Origin: Nitrospira sp. | GTDB lineage: Bacteria; Nitrospirota; Nitrospiria; Nitrospirales; Nitrospiraceae | NCBI GenBank assembly: GCA_009594995.1 | Contig: VOPR01000026.1 | Location: 1-43,294, forward strand | Direction of reading: 5' to 3' | Length of the DNA stretch: 43,294 nucleotides | Shown here: positions 16,560-25,214 of the stretch, piece by piece | Position numbering within the stretch: the first letter of the stretch is position 1 | Layout of the letters: each line of letters begins with the position of its first letter | The notes under the pieces: model-generated | Database searches by the model: none | The model's input: the letters and a program-made list of their open reading frames with translations, nothing else | What the model was told of the DNA's origin: nothing | Translations under genes and position numbers: made by a program

Positions 16560-16996
16560 ATGTCCAAGACCACCCTGGCTCGCCAGGTCTTTCCTTCGTG
16601 AGTCACCGCATAGAGATGTTTGGTGACGCCTTTCACATCGGATCGGAGATCCTGCGTCGCCTGGTCCACGGGCGCTCCAACCAGCTCGGCATGGAGACGC
16701 CATGTCGAGTGATCGGGTGTCGCCGTCAGCGCCAGGGTCGCGTGATGAAAGACCACGGCCTGCGCGTCCTTGAGGTAGACGAGCCGATTCAACCACTCGA
16801 AGAGCAGCGTCTCGACGTCCGGTTCCTGCAAGTCCACCGTCTGGTGCCAGCTTTGGGCGACGGAGTCAGGATCGGCCAGGCTGTGGATGAGAGCTTCTGT
16901 CGCGGCGTCGAAGAGCGCTGGAAGAGAATCCCCTTCGGCCTCGAAGGCCATGTCGGCCATCGCGATGTCGTCGAGGAATCGAAAGGTGCCCGACAT
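16556..16996 (-). CDS. Archease (RtcB activator)
   Basis: A 146-residue archease, the small protein that accelerates guanylylation of RtcB and allows multiple turnovers. The N terminus (FRFLDDIAMADMAFEAEG) matches the archease start around the conserved acidic metal site, and the C-terminal stretch (DVKGVTKHLYAV and ARVVLDI) is diagnostic. Overlap with rtcB is 4 bp (ATGA), and its start is 5 bp after the sdhB stop, so it is read from the same mRNA. Confidence 0.9.
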   Translation of the reverse strand: MSGTFRFLDDIAMADMAFEAEGDSLPALFDAATEALIHSLADPDSVAQSWHQTVDLQEPDVETLLFEWLNRLVYLKDAQAVVFHHATLALTATPDHSTWRLHAELVGAPVDQATQDLRSDVKGVTKHLYAVTHEGKTWRARVVLDI

Positions 16997-17001
16997 GGGC
17001 G

Positions 17002-17976
17002 TCAGACGCGTGGAGCCCGGCGACGCGCGGCGGCAAAGATCGCCCGCACCTGCTCGATCCCGGGAATCGTGTGGCCGAACGGCAACGGAACCTTGCCCTT
17101 GAAGAACATGCGCAGACCCAAGGGCATGACATCGAGCACGCGCTGCACATTGAAGCCCAGCACTTTCAGCGGCATGAGCGCCTCGTTCAAGCGTCCCTCC
17201 TGCCGGACGAGGTCGACAAAGGCGGTAATATGCCGCGCACCTTCAGCCGTGGTCAGGCCGTGCCGCAGCGAAGAGCGGCGCAATCGAATGATGGCCTCCA
17301 TCGGCTGAACATCTTTCGGGCAGACCTGCACGCACATGTTGCAGCGGGTGCAATCCCAAATACCGTCGGCTTCCTGGAGTGCGGTCAGGCGCACCTGTTT
17401 GGCGTCGGCCGGTTCGCGCGGATCCGCGACGAATCGAGCGGCCTTCGCCAGCGCCGCCGGGCCGAGAAACCCCCGTGAGACTTCATGCGACGTGCAGGCG
17501 GCCACACAGGCCCCGCACATGATGCAGGCATCCACATTGTGAAAGTTATAGGTCTCCGGCAGCAGCCGCAGTTGTCCGGACGATCCGTACCGTTTGGTCG
17601 GATGTGTAATGGGAGTCAGCCAGGGAGTGACGGATCGGATCTTCTCCCAGAACGGAGACATATCGACGACCAGATCCTTGATGACCGGAAGGTTCGGCAA
17701 GGGTTCGATGGTAATTTTGCCGTGGCGTTCCAGTTCCTTGCGGATGGAGGTGCGGCAAGCCAGCTTTTCCGTGCCGTTGATATGCATGGCGCAGGATCCG
17801 CAAATGGCCGAGCGGCAGGAGTAGCGTAGCGCCAGACGGCCGTCGAGTTCGTTCTTGATGCGGATCAAGGCTTCGAGCACGGTCATGCCCCGTCCGATGT
17901 CGAGGCGGTACTCTTCCTGGTGCGGGTGCTGGTCGGTTTCGGGATTGAAGCGCTGGATAGTGAAGGTCAGGCGCAT
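17002..17976 (-). CDS. sdhB: Succinate dehydrogenase/fumarate reductase iron-sulfur subunit, non-classical
   Basis: A 324-residue iron-sulfur subunit passing electrons from a flavoprotein to a quinone or other acceptor. The [2Fe-2S] ligands are C54, C59, C62 and C74 (SCRSAICGSC). The [4Fe-4S] site is C151-x2-C154-x2-C157-x3-C161. The third site reads C209-x2-C212-x2-C215-x3-C219-P. Classical SdhB has C-x5-C-x3-CP here and a [3Fe-4S] centre; the extra C212 predicts a second [4Fe-4S] centre, as in archaeal/SdhE-type enzymes. A C-terminal extension of about 80 residues is also unusual. No flavoprotein (SdhA) gene is in the window; a CCG-domain partner candidate is at 5797-6720. It leads the sdhB-archease-rtcB unit. 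Confidence 0.9.
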   Translation of the reverse strand: MRLTFTIQRFNPETDQHPHQEEYRLDIGRGMTVLEALIRIKNELDGRLALRYSCRSAICGSCAMHINGTEKLACRTSIRKELERHGKITIEPLPNLPVIKDLVVDMSPFWEKIRSVTPWLTPITHPTKRYGSSGQLRLLPETYNFHNVDACIMCGACVAACTSHEVSRGFLGPAALAKAARFVADPREPADAKQVRLTALQEADGIWDCTRCNMCVQVCPKDVQPMEAIIRLRRSSLRHGLTTAEGARHITAFVDLVRQEGRLNEALMPLKVLGFNVQRVLDVMPLGLRMFFKGKVPLPFGHTIPGIEQVRAIFAAARRRAPRV

Positions 17977-18098
17977 AGATTCGAGAGGCGTGACACAAAC
18001 GAAGCGTTACTGTTGAGGCCTGAGTGCTGCGTAAGAAAACTCGAGGTCATTCGACATCCAGACACTCATCACTCAACATTGAAATCCAGAAGTTGCGG

Positions 18099-19259
18099 TC
18101 AGGTATCGAGCTCGAACACTTTGGGATAGTTCGTGAGATTGCGACACCCGTCCTCGGTCACGAGCACCATGTCTTCGATGCGCACCGCGCCGAGGCCCGG
18201 ATAGTACAACCCCGGTTCGACGGTGACGACATGCCCTTCCTGCAGCAACGAGCCAGTCCGGCTGATGCGAGGCGCTTCATGAATATCCAGCCCCACGCCA
18301 TGCCCCGTGCCGTGAAAGTATCCCTGCATGCGGCCGTTGACCGGACCGGTCTTGTAGCCGGCTTTTTCGAATCGATCGCAAATGCCTTGATGAATCACCG
18401 CCCCGTCGGCGCCGTCGCGAATCTTGGTGATGGCTTCTTCCTGCGCATCTTTGACCGTCTGATAAAGTTTTTTGAGCTCCGGCGAGGGCCGGCCGCGCAC
18501 CACCGTGCGGGACATGTCGGCAAAGTAGCGGGAGTCGGCCGAGCGCGGGAAGACGTCGAAAATGATGCTGCGATGCGCCGGGAGCGGACCACTGCCTTCA
18601 TCGTGGGGATCACAGGCCTGCTCCCCGCCCGCCACGATGGTGTGTTGCGCCACGCAATCACATTCCATCAGGGCCACGTTGATCAGCTTCTTCACGCGCT
18701 CCGAAGTGAGAATCTCCCCGTCGAGCCACAACACGTTGTCGCGAATCTCGGCGCGGCGGAGGCTCTGGTGCGCGGCTGCCACGGCCTTTTCGGTTGCGCG
18801 CTGGGCGGCCTCGATAGCCCGGACTTCTTCGTCCGACTTCACCACGCGGCGTTCATAAAACGGTTCGCGCTTGGTGCGCAGCCGGTATCCCAATTCCTGT
18901 AGCCGTTGGGCGTGGAGAAAGGGAAAGGTCGAGGGCACCAGGATCTCGTTGAGCCCGGCATCCTGCAACACCAGATGGATGATATCGATCGTGCCGGGAT
19001 CTTTCACGCCCTGCGATTTCGCGCGCCGCTCTAATTCCGAATAGGACAAGACGCGATCGATGGTGGCCTGGTGACGCGCCCGGTCGACTTCCAGGTCGCT
19101 CATGACCATGAGCCGCTCGCCCTTCACTTCGAGATAGATGAAGGGATCGGGCGCGATGAACCGCGTGGCATAGTAGAGATTCGAGTCGGTTTCGCTGGCG
19201 GCGATGAAGAGCGTCGCGCTGCGGTCGGGACTGCTGTGGTGCTCGGTGGAATGGCTCAT
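18099..19259 (-). CDS. M24-family Xaa-Pro aminopeptidase-like metallopeptidase
   Basis: About 386 residues with a creatinase-like N-terminal domain and a C-terminal pita-bread peptidase domain. The five metal ligands can be placed: Asp in IIFDVFPR, Asp in FADMSRT, His in HGTGHGVGLDIHEAP, Glu in TVEPGLYYPG and Glu in VRIEDMVLV. It should cleave an N-terminal residue before proline, with two divalent metals. No signal peptide is seen, so it is cytoplasmic. The ATG at 19259 is preferred; a GTG at 19295 in the same frame is possible. The gene is separated by about 120 bp from sdhB and by about 50 bp from the AsmA-like gene. Confidence 0.88.
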   Translation of the reverse strand: MSHSTEHHSSPDRSATLFIAASETDSNLYYATRFIAPDPFIYLEVKGERLMVMSDLEVDRARHQATIDRVLSYSELERRAKSQGVKDPGTIDIIHLVLQDAGLNEILVPSTFPFLHAQRLQELGYRLRTKREPFYERRVVKSDEEVRAIEAAQRATEKAVAAAHQSLRRAEIRDNVLWLDGEILTSERVKKLINVALMECDCVAQHTIVAGGEQACDPHDEGSGPLPAHRSIIFDVFPRSADSRYFADMSRTVVRGRPSPELKKLYQTVKDAQEEAITKIRDGADGAVIHQGICDRFEKAGYKTGPVNGRMQGYFHGTGHGVGLDIHEAPRISRTGSLLQEGHVVTVEPGLYYPGLGAVRIEDMVLVTEDGCRNLTNYPKVFELDT

Positions 19260-19310
19260 GAGGTCGATGCAATCAGATGATTCGGATGCTATCACGCGGT
19301 CCTGAGGTGG

Positions 19311-22300
19311 TCAAGGCGTGGCCGGCGCCGGCGCAGCCGGCATCTCAACAGGCGGCGGCGCGGACGGTGGCGTCTGGATTTCCAGCGACGGATCGAACAG
19401 CGGTTCCTTCTCCTCCTGCGGGGAAAGAATGTCGATCGGCAACATAACGGTGTTCTTGAGTAGATCAAAAGCGAGTTGCGCGACGCCGGTCAATCCGGTG
19501 GTGAAGGACTTCATCGGCATGTAGGTGACCTGCGGATCGTCGATCGGGCCCTTGACCTGGAATAGCGCCGTAGCCAGCCCTTTGCGATCGCCCGCCACCA
19601 GCCGGCCGAAAAGCGGAATGGATTTCAAGAACTGCGAGTAGGACCCGAAGGGGCTGACGGCCCAAATCATGTCGAGTTGATCGGTGGGCATGTCATAGGT
19701 GCCCACGGCCGAAATCTTCAACACCGGACTATCCAGAATGATGTTCTGCGTTTTCACGAGCCCGTTCTGCACCGTCAGAGTGGCGCTCGCGCGGTTGTAC
19801 TGCAACCCTTCCTTTTCCAGATCCACCTTGCCTTGCAGCACTGCCGGCAGGTTCAAGATGGAGAGGATTTTCCAAATGGCGCGTTTCTCCGTTTTGAGAA
19901 TGCGTCCGTCCTGCAGAACCATTTCCACTTTGCCGTTCAACGTTGGCAGCAGGCCATGGGGATTGCGTCCGTGCCCCCGTAGCGCCCCGGTGAGTTTCAT
20001 ATCACCCGTCACCGGTTGATCCTGCGCACCCAGTAACGGCAACAGGGCCTCGACGGGAATGCCGGTCATGCGGACCGAGCTTTCCGTTTCGGCCGGCTCC
20101 CCCTTCGGAAGCCGCACCACCATTCTCCCCGCCGCATGGCCTGTTCCCGATTGCGCGACAACCCGGTCGAGATCCAGCATGCCGTCTTGAATGGTCAATC
20201 GCCCGGACAACCCGCCGAAACGCAGATGTTTGTAGAGGCCTTTTTCGATCGTGGCCGTGGCGCTGACCTGACTGGTCGAGGCCAGGGTTTCGAGAAATTC
20301 CCGAATCGGTGATCGGTGGCCTTTCGGGATGAGCAGGTCCAGGTCCATCTGCGCCGACTCGATCTTGACCGCGATGACCGGCTTGGTCGTCCAATTCTTC
20401 AAGGCTCCTGACAGACTCACATCACTGTCCTTGATGCGGAAGGAGAGCTGCTTGATGTCGGCGATGTTTTTGGAAAACTTCAAGCGAAGGTAGATGTCTT
20501 CCACCGCGCCATCCACGCCCTTGAGCGTCATCAGGCCGTTGGTGAGGGCCAGCCACCCGCCGGTGCGCCAGTTTTTCCACTCGGCATCCGTGCCCTTCAC
20601 GTCCATGGAGACTTCGAGATTGCCCGCTTCGAACCCGCTGCGGTACACCCAATCCGGCAGGCTGGAGACCGACACCGTACCTGTGGCGAGGGAGGCGTCG
20701 ATCGAGAACTGGTCGCCGAGGATGACTCGTCCTTTCAGCGGCAGGCGTAACGGCGGCACCACGAGTTCGAGGCGCGAAATCACCAGGCCTACCCCGCGCG
20801 TCACGTCGGCATCGAGTTCCAGGGATGCTGGAGAGCCCAGCGGTTTTTCGCCCAGGGTCGGGAGCACGAGTTTGGCTTCGTTCAGGCCGATCTCTCCGCG
20901 CAGATGCGGCGCGCCGGAGGGACCAGACAACTGCACCCTGGCGTTGACCATGCCGTAGAGCAGGTCATCGGGGAAGGTTCCCGCCGAGACCATCTGCCGG
21001 AGCTGGGAGGCGCTGCCCTTCGCGCGGATGACGAAATCCTGGAAGACGCTCGGCGTGCCGCCGCTGATCATTCCGTTGAACTGCAGCTGCGCTTCCCCGA
21101 CGTTAGCCGTGACCTGATCGAATTGCGCGCCGCCGGTTTGCGAGAAGACGATACGCCCGCGCATTGCCGTGAGCCGTTGCGGCAGCGAGGGATTCATAAG
21201 GCTGACCTGCTCGGCCAGCACCTCCCCGCCGGCGAAGGTGATGCCTTCCGGTTTATCTAGTGGACCGACTAGACGGAACGTCGGATGGGTCTGCCCCTCG
21301 ATCTCGCGCGACTGTGCGAGCAGCGAGGTCAGCTTGTCGGCGCGGATAGTCTTAGTCAAAAACTTTACGAGGTCTGCGGCGGTCATGTTGCCGCTGATGT
21401 CCAGCTCCATCCAGGGACCGTCGTCGAGGAACGAGACCACGGCCTTGCCGTCGGTGATTTGCAGCGTGCCGTAGGCGCCGGTCACTTTCCCGACCCGGAT
21501 GCGCCCCGGCTCCACGGACACGGTGGCGGCTAGGTCTTGCGTGGGTACCAGATCGTTTCCGATCAGCGCCATGCCTTTCTCAATCCGGAAATCTCCCGTC
21601 AGGGACAGCTGCGGGCTGGGCGCCGTGGCGCCGGTCAGGGTGGCGGAGAGGATTTCGACCGTCCCGCCCAATTGGCGCTTTTCGACGATGCCCGGCAATT
21701 GGGCGTGAATCCACTGCGCGGGAATCCGTGTGAAGAGTTGGCGGAGGTCGATCGAAGGCGCCGCAAAGGTGATGGAGAAGGTCGGTTGCGAGGTCAGCAG
21801 TCCCGCCAGGTTGGCCTTGCCCGTGACGGCGAGATCATCGATATGCGCTGCGATTTCGGTGAGCACCACATCATACCCGGCCACGCCGGGCGCGACGCGG
21901 ATGCGGCTCTCCAGACTGGCGCCGCCTTGCAGTTGCGGGGGAACCGGCCGGGGCCCGAAAAAGTCGGCGGCTTCACGCAGGCGCAGGTTGGTGGTGTCGA
22001 TCTCCCCGTCAAATTGAAAGGCCGGATGGACGGAGTACGGTTCTTCCGCCGCCAGCGACGACGAGGATTCGCTCAAGCCGATGGTGCCGGTCAGAGAAAA
22101 CGACGAGGGCGCTCCTTCGGCCGGTAGTGCGGCGGAGATATGCAAGTCGCCCTGGGCCTTCCCCGGATAGACCTTCAGCGCCATCTCGACCGATTCCAGT
22201 TTGGTGGTGCGCACACCGTCTGGCCGGGCCTCGTCCGTGACGGTGATGTGTCCCTTCTGGATGGTGGCTTCACGGATCTGCAGGAGGCGGCTGAACATCT

Positions 22301-22724
22301 GATAGGCCGATTCGTCCTTGGCCGCCGAGGGCAATCCGGCCAGCACATTCCAATGGCCTGAGCGGTTGCGAATCAGCGTGACGGTCGGTTCGTCGAGGAA
22401 GATGCGTTTGGCCACCACCTGCTTCCTCAGCAGAGGCAGGAGCCGCAGGACAATGTCGATTTCTTTGGCGGAGAAGACGACGTGAGTCGGGTCGTCGTGG
22501 CCGTAAATGCCGACGTTGGTGAGTTCCAGGCGAATGCTGGGCAACACGACGAGTTTGATGCGATCGACTTCGATCTTGCGGCGCAGGCTGGTTTCGAGTT
22601 GCTGGAGAAAGAAATTCTTGAGGATATCGACGCCGAACAACTCGCGCGAATAGAGGAGAAGCAGCACACCCACGACCACGAGGCCGAGCAGTGACAACAC
22701 CACGGTGCGGGGACGAACCCTCAC
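19311..22724 (-). CDS. AsmA-family envelope protein
   Basis: A very large (1137-residue) protein with one N-terminal transmembrane helix (about residues 7-27) and a long beta-rich periplasmic region. The N-terminal AsmA part includes LTNVGIYGHDDPTHVVFSAKEIDIVLRLLPLL, given here in pieces: LTNVGIYG and AKEIDIVLRLL. The C-terminal AsmA_2-type region has GKVEMVLQDGRI and LDMIWAVSPFGSY. The end is proline-rich. AsmA-like proteins are thought to form bridge-like grooves moving lipids between membranes. The GTG start at 22724 has AGGAGG four bases upstream; upstream codons in the frame lack a ribosome site. Confidence 0.85.
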   Translation of the reverse strand: MRVRPRTVVLSLLGLVVVGVLLLLYSRELFGVDILKNFFLQQLETSLRRKIEVDRIKLVVLPSIRLELTNVGIYGHDDPTHVVFSAKEIDIVLRLLPLLRKQVVAKRIFLDEPTVTLIRNRSGHWNVLAGLPSAAKDESAYQMFSRLLQIREATIQKGHITVTDEARPDGVRTTKLESVEMALKVYPGKAQGDLHISAALPAEGAPSSFSLTGTIGLSESSSSLAAEEPYSVHPAFQFDGEIDTTNLRLREAADFFGPRPVPPQLQGGASLESRIRVAPGVAGYDVVLTEIAAHIDDLAVTGKANLAGLLTSQPTFSITFAAPSIDLRQLFTRIPAQWIHAQLPGIVEKRQLGGTVEILSATLTGATAPSPQLSLTGDFRIEKGMALIGNDLVPTQDLAATVSVEPGRIRVGKVTGAYGTLQITDGKAVVSFLDDGPWMELDISGNMTAADLVKFLTKTIRADKLTSLLAQSREIEGQTHPTFRLVGPLDKPEGITFAGGEVLAEQVSLMNPSLPQRLTAMRGRIVFSQTGGAQFDQVTANVGEAQLQFNGMISGGTPSVFQDFVIRAKGSASQLRQMVSAGTFPDDLLYGMVNARVQLSGPSGAPHLRGEIGLNEAKLVLPTLGEKPLGSPASLELDADVTRGVGLVISRLELVVPPLRLPLKGRVILGDQFSIDASLATGTVSVSSLPDWVYRSGFEAGNLEVSMDVKGTDAEWKNWRTGGWLALTNGLMTLKGVDGAVEDIYLRLKFSKNIADIKQLSFRIKDSDVSLSGALKNWTTKPVIAVKIESAQMDLDLLIPKGHRSPIREFLETLASTSQVSATATIEKGLYKHLRFGGLSGRLTIQDGMLDLDRVVAQSGTGHAAGRMVVRLPKGEPAETESSVRMTGIPVEALLPLLGAQDQPVTGDMKLTGALRGHGRNPHGLLPTLNGKVEMVLQDGRILKTEKRAIWKILSILNLPAVLQGKVDLEKEGLQYNRASATLTVQNGLVKTQNIILDSPVLKISAVGTYDMPTDQLDMIWAVSPFGSYSQFLKSIPLFGRLVAGDRKGLATALFQVKGPIDDPQVTYMPMKSFTTGLTGVAQLAFDLLKNTVMLPIDILSPQEEKEPLFDPSLEIQTPPSAPPPVEMPAAPAPATP

Positions 22725-22745
22725 TGATCCTCCTCTAAGTAGAGC

Positions 22746-22797
22746 AACAACGCAGTGTACTGGATGCATGCGAGGGAAATCCATACACTGCGTTGTT
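22746..22797. repeat. Long inverted repeat between divergent AsmA and MFS genes
   Basis: Perfect 14-bp arms (AACAACGCAGTGTA and its complement) continue inward with a 5-bp match (TGGAT/ATCCA) after a single-base bulge, around a 13-base loop that includes GCATGC. A second weaker inverted repeat (CGCATTTC...GAAATGCG) follows at 22805-22851. The position between two divergent starts suggests an operator pair or RNA structure; a small REP- or MITE-like element is the alternative. Confidence 0.65.
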
Positions 22798-22941
22798 TCG
22801 CATGCGCATTTCGTGACGGCTCATGCGAATCCGCGGGGAGACGGAAATGCGGTTCACGAGCGACTCGAGACGTCGTTGTTGCGATGATTTCAGTCTATAA
22901 TGCGCCGCCCGCCGGTTGGCGGGACACTGGGAGAATCACGA

Positions 22942-24192
22942 GTGGAGCCTGACACATCAACGACACAACCGCGCTGGGGTATTCTCGCCCTGCTGTTCGC
23001 GATTAGCGCAGTCACATACATGGACCGCGTCAACATCTCCGTCACGGCGCGGCAGATGATGCCGGCCTACGGCCTGACCGATCAGGACATGGGCTACATC
23101 TTTTCCGCGTTCGTGTTCGGCTATGCACTCTGCCAGATTCCCGGCGGCAGGCTCGGTGATCGCTGGGGCGCGCGTCTCGTGTTGGCCTGTGCCCTGGTCT
23201 GGTGGTCGCTGTTTACGGCTCTGACCGCGCTCGTCGCGACCTTACCGCTGGCCACCCTGGTCGGCGTTGTGGGTGCGCTGGTGATCGTGCGGTTTTTTCT
23301 CGGCGTGGGTGAAGCGGTCGCGCTACCGAATTTCAATCGAGCCGTGGCCGATTGGATGCCGCCTGGCCAACGAGGCCTCGGCATCGGCATTGCCATCGGC
23401 GGCATCGGTGTCGGCGCGGCGATCACCCCTCCCCTCGCCTCCTGGGTCATGGTGAACTATCACTGGCAATCGGTATTTTATCTCTCGGCGCTGGTGGGTC
23501 TTGTTGTGGCGTTGTTGTGGCTCCTGTGCTCGCACAATCGGCGGAGCGGCGGGGGGACTAAAGCAGAAATAATCTCGCCGCCGATCCCGTGGGGGCAGAT
23601 CCTCCATTCTAGGTCGCTCTGGTGGTTGGTCGCGAGTTATGCCTGCCTCGGATACGTGGCCTACATTTATATGTCCTGGTTTTACCTCTACCTCGTAAAC
23701 GTGCGTGGAATCGACCTGCTGCGTGGAGGTTGGTTGGCAGCCGGACCGTTCCTGGCGATTCTAGTGTTCTGTCCGTTGGGAGGCTGGATCACGGATCGGC
23801 TGGTGCCGACGCTCGGCTTGAAAACAGCGCGGCTCTCGATCGGCATGATTGGCATGGGGCTGGCCGGTGGACTTATTGCCGTTGGTGCTTGGGTCGAGTC
23901 GCAGACTTTAGCGATCGTGTGTCTCTCGCTCGGTGCCGGCTGGCTCTATTTCACTGTCGGCGCCTATTGGAGCGTGACCACCGATCTCTCCAAGACCCAC
24001 GCGGGCACCCTGTCGGGCGTGATGAACACCGGCGCGAACATCGGCGGCGTGATTTCGCCGAGCCTCACGCCCTGGCTCGCCGACCACTGGGGCTGGACTG
24101 CCTCGCTCCTGTTCGCCGCCGGCATCGCGCTCTTTGGCGGGCTCATGTGGATGAAGGTGGATCCGGAGGAAACGCTGAGGGACTGTGAGTAG
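22942..24192 (+). CDS. MFS transporter (anion:cation symporter type)
   Basis: A 416-residue major facilitator with about 12 membrane helices. The first loop motif is GRLGDRWGARLV, and the N-terminal region (VTYMDRVNISVTARQMM) matches the organic-anion/ACS branch (hexuronate, galactonate, phthalate type carriers). The substrate cannot be read from sequence. I chose GTG 22942 because GGGAG lies 8 bases before; the frame is open back to 22900. The last 226 bp are repeated, 95% identical, after the toxin-antitoxin pair (24915-25140). The gene is divergent from the AsmA gene across a strong inverted repeat. Confidence 0.88.
   Translation: MEPDTSTTQPRWGILALLFAISAVTYMDRVNISVTARQMMPAYGLTDQDMGYIFSAFVFGYALCQIPGGRLGDRWGARLVLACALVWWSLFTALTALVATLPLATLVGVVGALVIVRFFLGVGEAVALPNFNRAVADWMPPGQRGLGIGIAIGGIGVGAAITPPLASWVMVNYHWQSVFYLSALVGLVVALLWLLCSHNRRSGGGTKAEIISPPIPWGQILHSRSLWWLVASYACLGYVAYIYMSWFYLYLVNVRGIDLLRGGWLAAGPFLAILVFCPLGGWITDRLVPTLGLKTARLSIGMIGMGLAGGLIAVGAWVESQTLAIVCLSLGAGWLYFTVGAYWSVTTDLSKTHAGTLSGVMNTGANIGGVISPSLTPWLADHWGWTASLLFAAGIALFGGLMWMKVDPEETLRDCE
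23960..24185 (+). repeat. Direct repeat copy A (3' end of MFS gene)
   Basis: The segment is 226 bp and pairs with 24915-25140 at an offset of 955 bp, with about 11 mismatches and no gaps. It encodes the last two helices of the transporter and belongs to the intact gene. Confidence 0.9.
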
Positions 24193-24260
24193 GAGCACTC
24201 TGAGCCATGAGTAGTGTGCAGATACGCTTCGGTTTGCCTCGTCGTTAATCCTCTGGTATA

Positions 24261-24300
24261 GTATAAATCGATATCATAATATAATAGTAAAGAAAGGTAT
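24261..24300 (+). promoter_or_regulatory. AT-rich promoter/operator region of the toxin-antitoxin pair
   Basis: A short AT-rich tract contains TATAAA (24262-24267) and a perfect TATAAT (24280-24285), with the GATATC palindrome between them, just before AAAGG and the antitoxin ATG at 24303. No good -35 box is found at 17 bp. The base composition differs sharply from the surroundings. Autoregulation by the ribbon-helix-helix antitoxin would be typical. Confidence 0.45.
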
Positions 24301-24302
24301 CA

Positions 24303-24539
24303 ATGAGTACCATTACCGTGACATTGCCGGACGAATTACTTAAACGCTGTACGCGTTACGCCGAATCACTCCATGTATCGAGGGCGGCGTATATACGACA
24401 GTCATTGGAACGCATGAACCGCGAAACCGAGCGACAGCTTCGTGCCGATCGACTCACTCAGGCCTCACACAAGGTGCGAGGAGAAAGTATGCGCATCAAC
24501 GCGGAGTTTGATGCCATTGAGACAGATGTTCATGCGTAA
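24303..24539 (+). CDS. Ribbon-helix-helix antitoxin (MazE/CopG-like)
   Basis: A 78-residue protein whose N-terminal third is a ribbon-helix-helix DNA-binding fold: strand STITVTLPDELLKR, helix CTRYAESLHV, turn SRAAYIRQSLERM. The C-terminal 40 residues are charged and should wrap the toxin. AAAGG precedes the ATG. Its stop overlaps the toxin start by 8 bp (ATGCGTAA), a typical antitoxin-first arrangement. It should neutralise the MazF-like toxin and repress its own promoter. Confidence 0.87.
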   Translation: MSTITVTLPDELLKRCTRYAESLHVSRAAYIRQSLERMNRETERQLRADRLTQASHKVRGESMRINAEFDAIETDVHA

Positions 24540-24876
24540 GCGCGGTGAGATTTGGCTCGCCGACCTGAATCCTCGCCGTGGGACGGAGCCGGGAAAGACC
24601 AGGCCGGTGCTTATTATTCAGGCCCAAGCGTTACTTGATGCCGGACATCCCTCCACCCTGGTCATTCCTCTCACCACCCAGCTCATCGACGACGCGGAAC
24701 CCCTCCGTCTCAGAATTACTGCCCAGGGCAAACTTCGGAAGGATTCCGATTTGTTGTTGGATCAACTTCGCGCGATCGACAACCAACGATTGATCGACGG
24801 ACCGTTAACCCGCCTCACCGCGATCCAGCTCAGAGCCATAACTCAGGCCATCAAAGAAGTGATGGATCTCGGTTAG
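24532..24876 (+). CDS. MazF/PemK-family toxin (mRNA interferase)
   Basis: A 114-residue toxin. The family start RGEIWLADLNPRRGTEPGKTRPV is seen as RGEIWLADLNP and GTEPGKTRPVLI; the second motif is PSTLVIPLT, and the third is DLLLDQLRAIDNQRL. These form the ribonuclease site of MazF/PemK enzymes, which cut mRNA at short sequences and slow growth. The length is normal and no disruption is seen, so it is probably active. The start is ATG 24532 inside the antitoxin stop region; the frame is open further upstream but only in the antitoxin gene. Confidence 0.9.
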   Translation: MRKRGEIWLADLNPRRGTEPGKTRPVLIIQAQALLDAGHPSTLVIPLTTQLIDDAEPLRLRITAQGKLRKDSDLLLDQLRAIDNQRLIDGPLTRLTAIQLRAITQAIKEVMDLG

Positions 24877-24914
24877 TTTCAGAATAGACTCCAGAACAGT
24901 TGCGATTGCCATTT

Positions 24915-25140
24915 GCGCCTATTGGAGCGTGACGACCGATCTCTCCAAGACCCATGCGGGCACCTTGTCGGGCGTGATGAACACCGGCGCGAACATCGGC
25001 GGCGTGATCTCGCCGAGCCTCACGCCCTGGCTCGCCGAGCACTGGGGTTGGACTGCGTCGCTCCTGTTCGCCGCCGGCATCGCGCTCTTTGGTGGGCTCA
25101 TGTGGATGAAGGTTGATCCGGAGGAAACGCGGAGGGAGTG
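24915..25140 (+). pseudogene. Duplicated 3' fragment of the MFS gene (repeat copy B)
   Basis: This segment repeats 23960-24185. It encodes the same last two helices (TTDLSKTHAGTLSGVMN to MKVDPEE) but has no start or upstream part, so it is a gene fragment. About 11 of 226 bases differ and most differences are silent (third codon positions), with D to E and L to R among the few changes. Silent bias means this copy was under selection as part of a working gene until recently. With the toxin-antitoxin pair in between, it marks an insertion or recombination scar. Confidence 0.9.
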
Positions 25141-25214
25141 AGGGGTTGAAACCGACTGATGAAGAAGAAAGAGGGCACAATTGGTTCTTTGTTGACGAAT
25201 GCGAAGCGTGGGCT

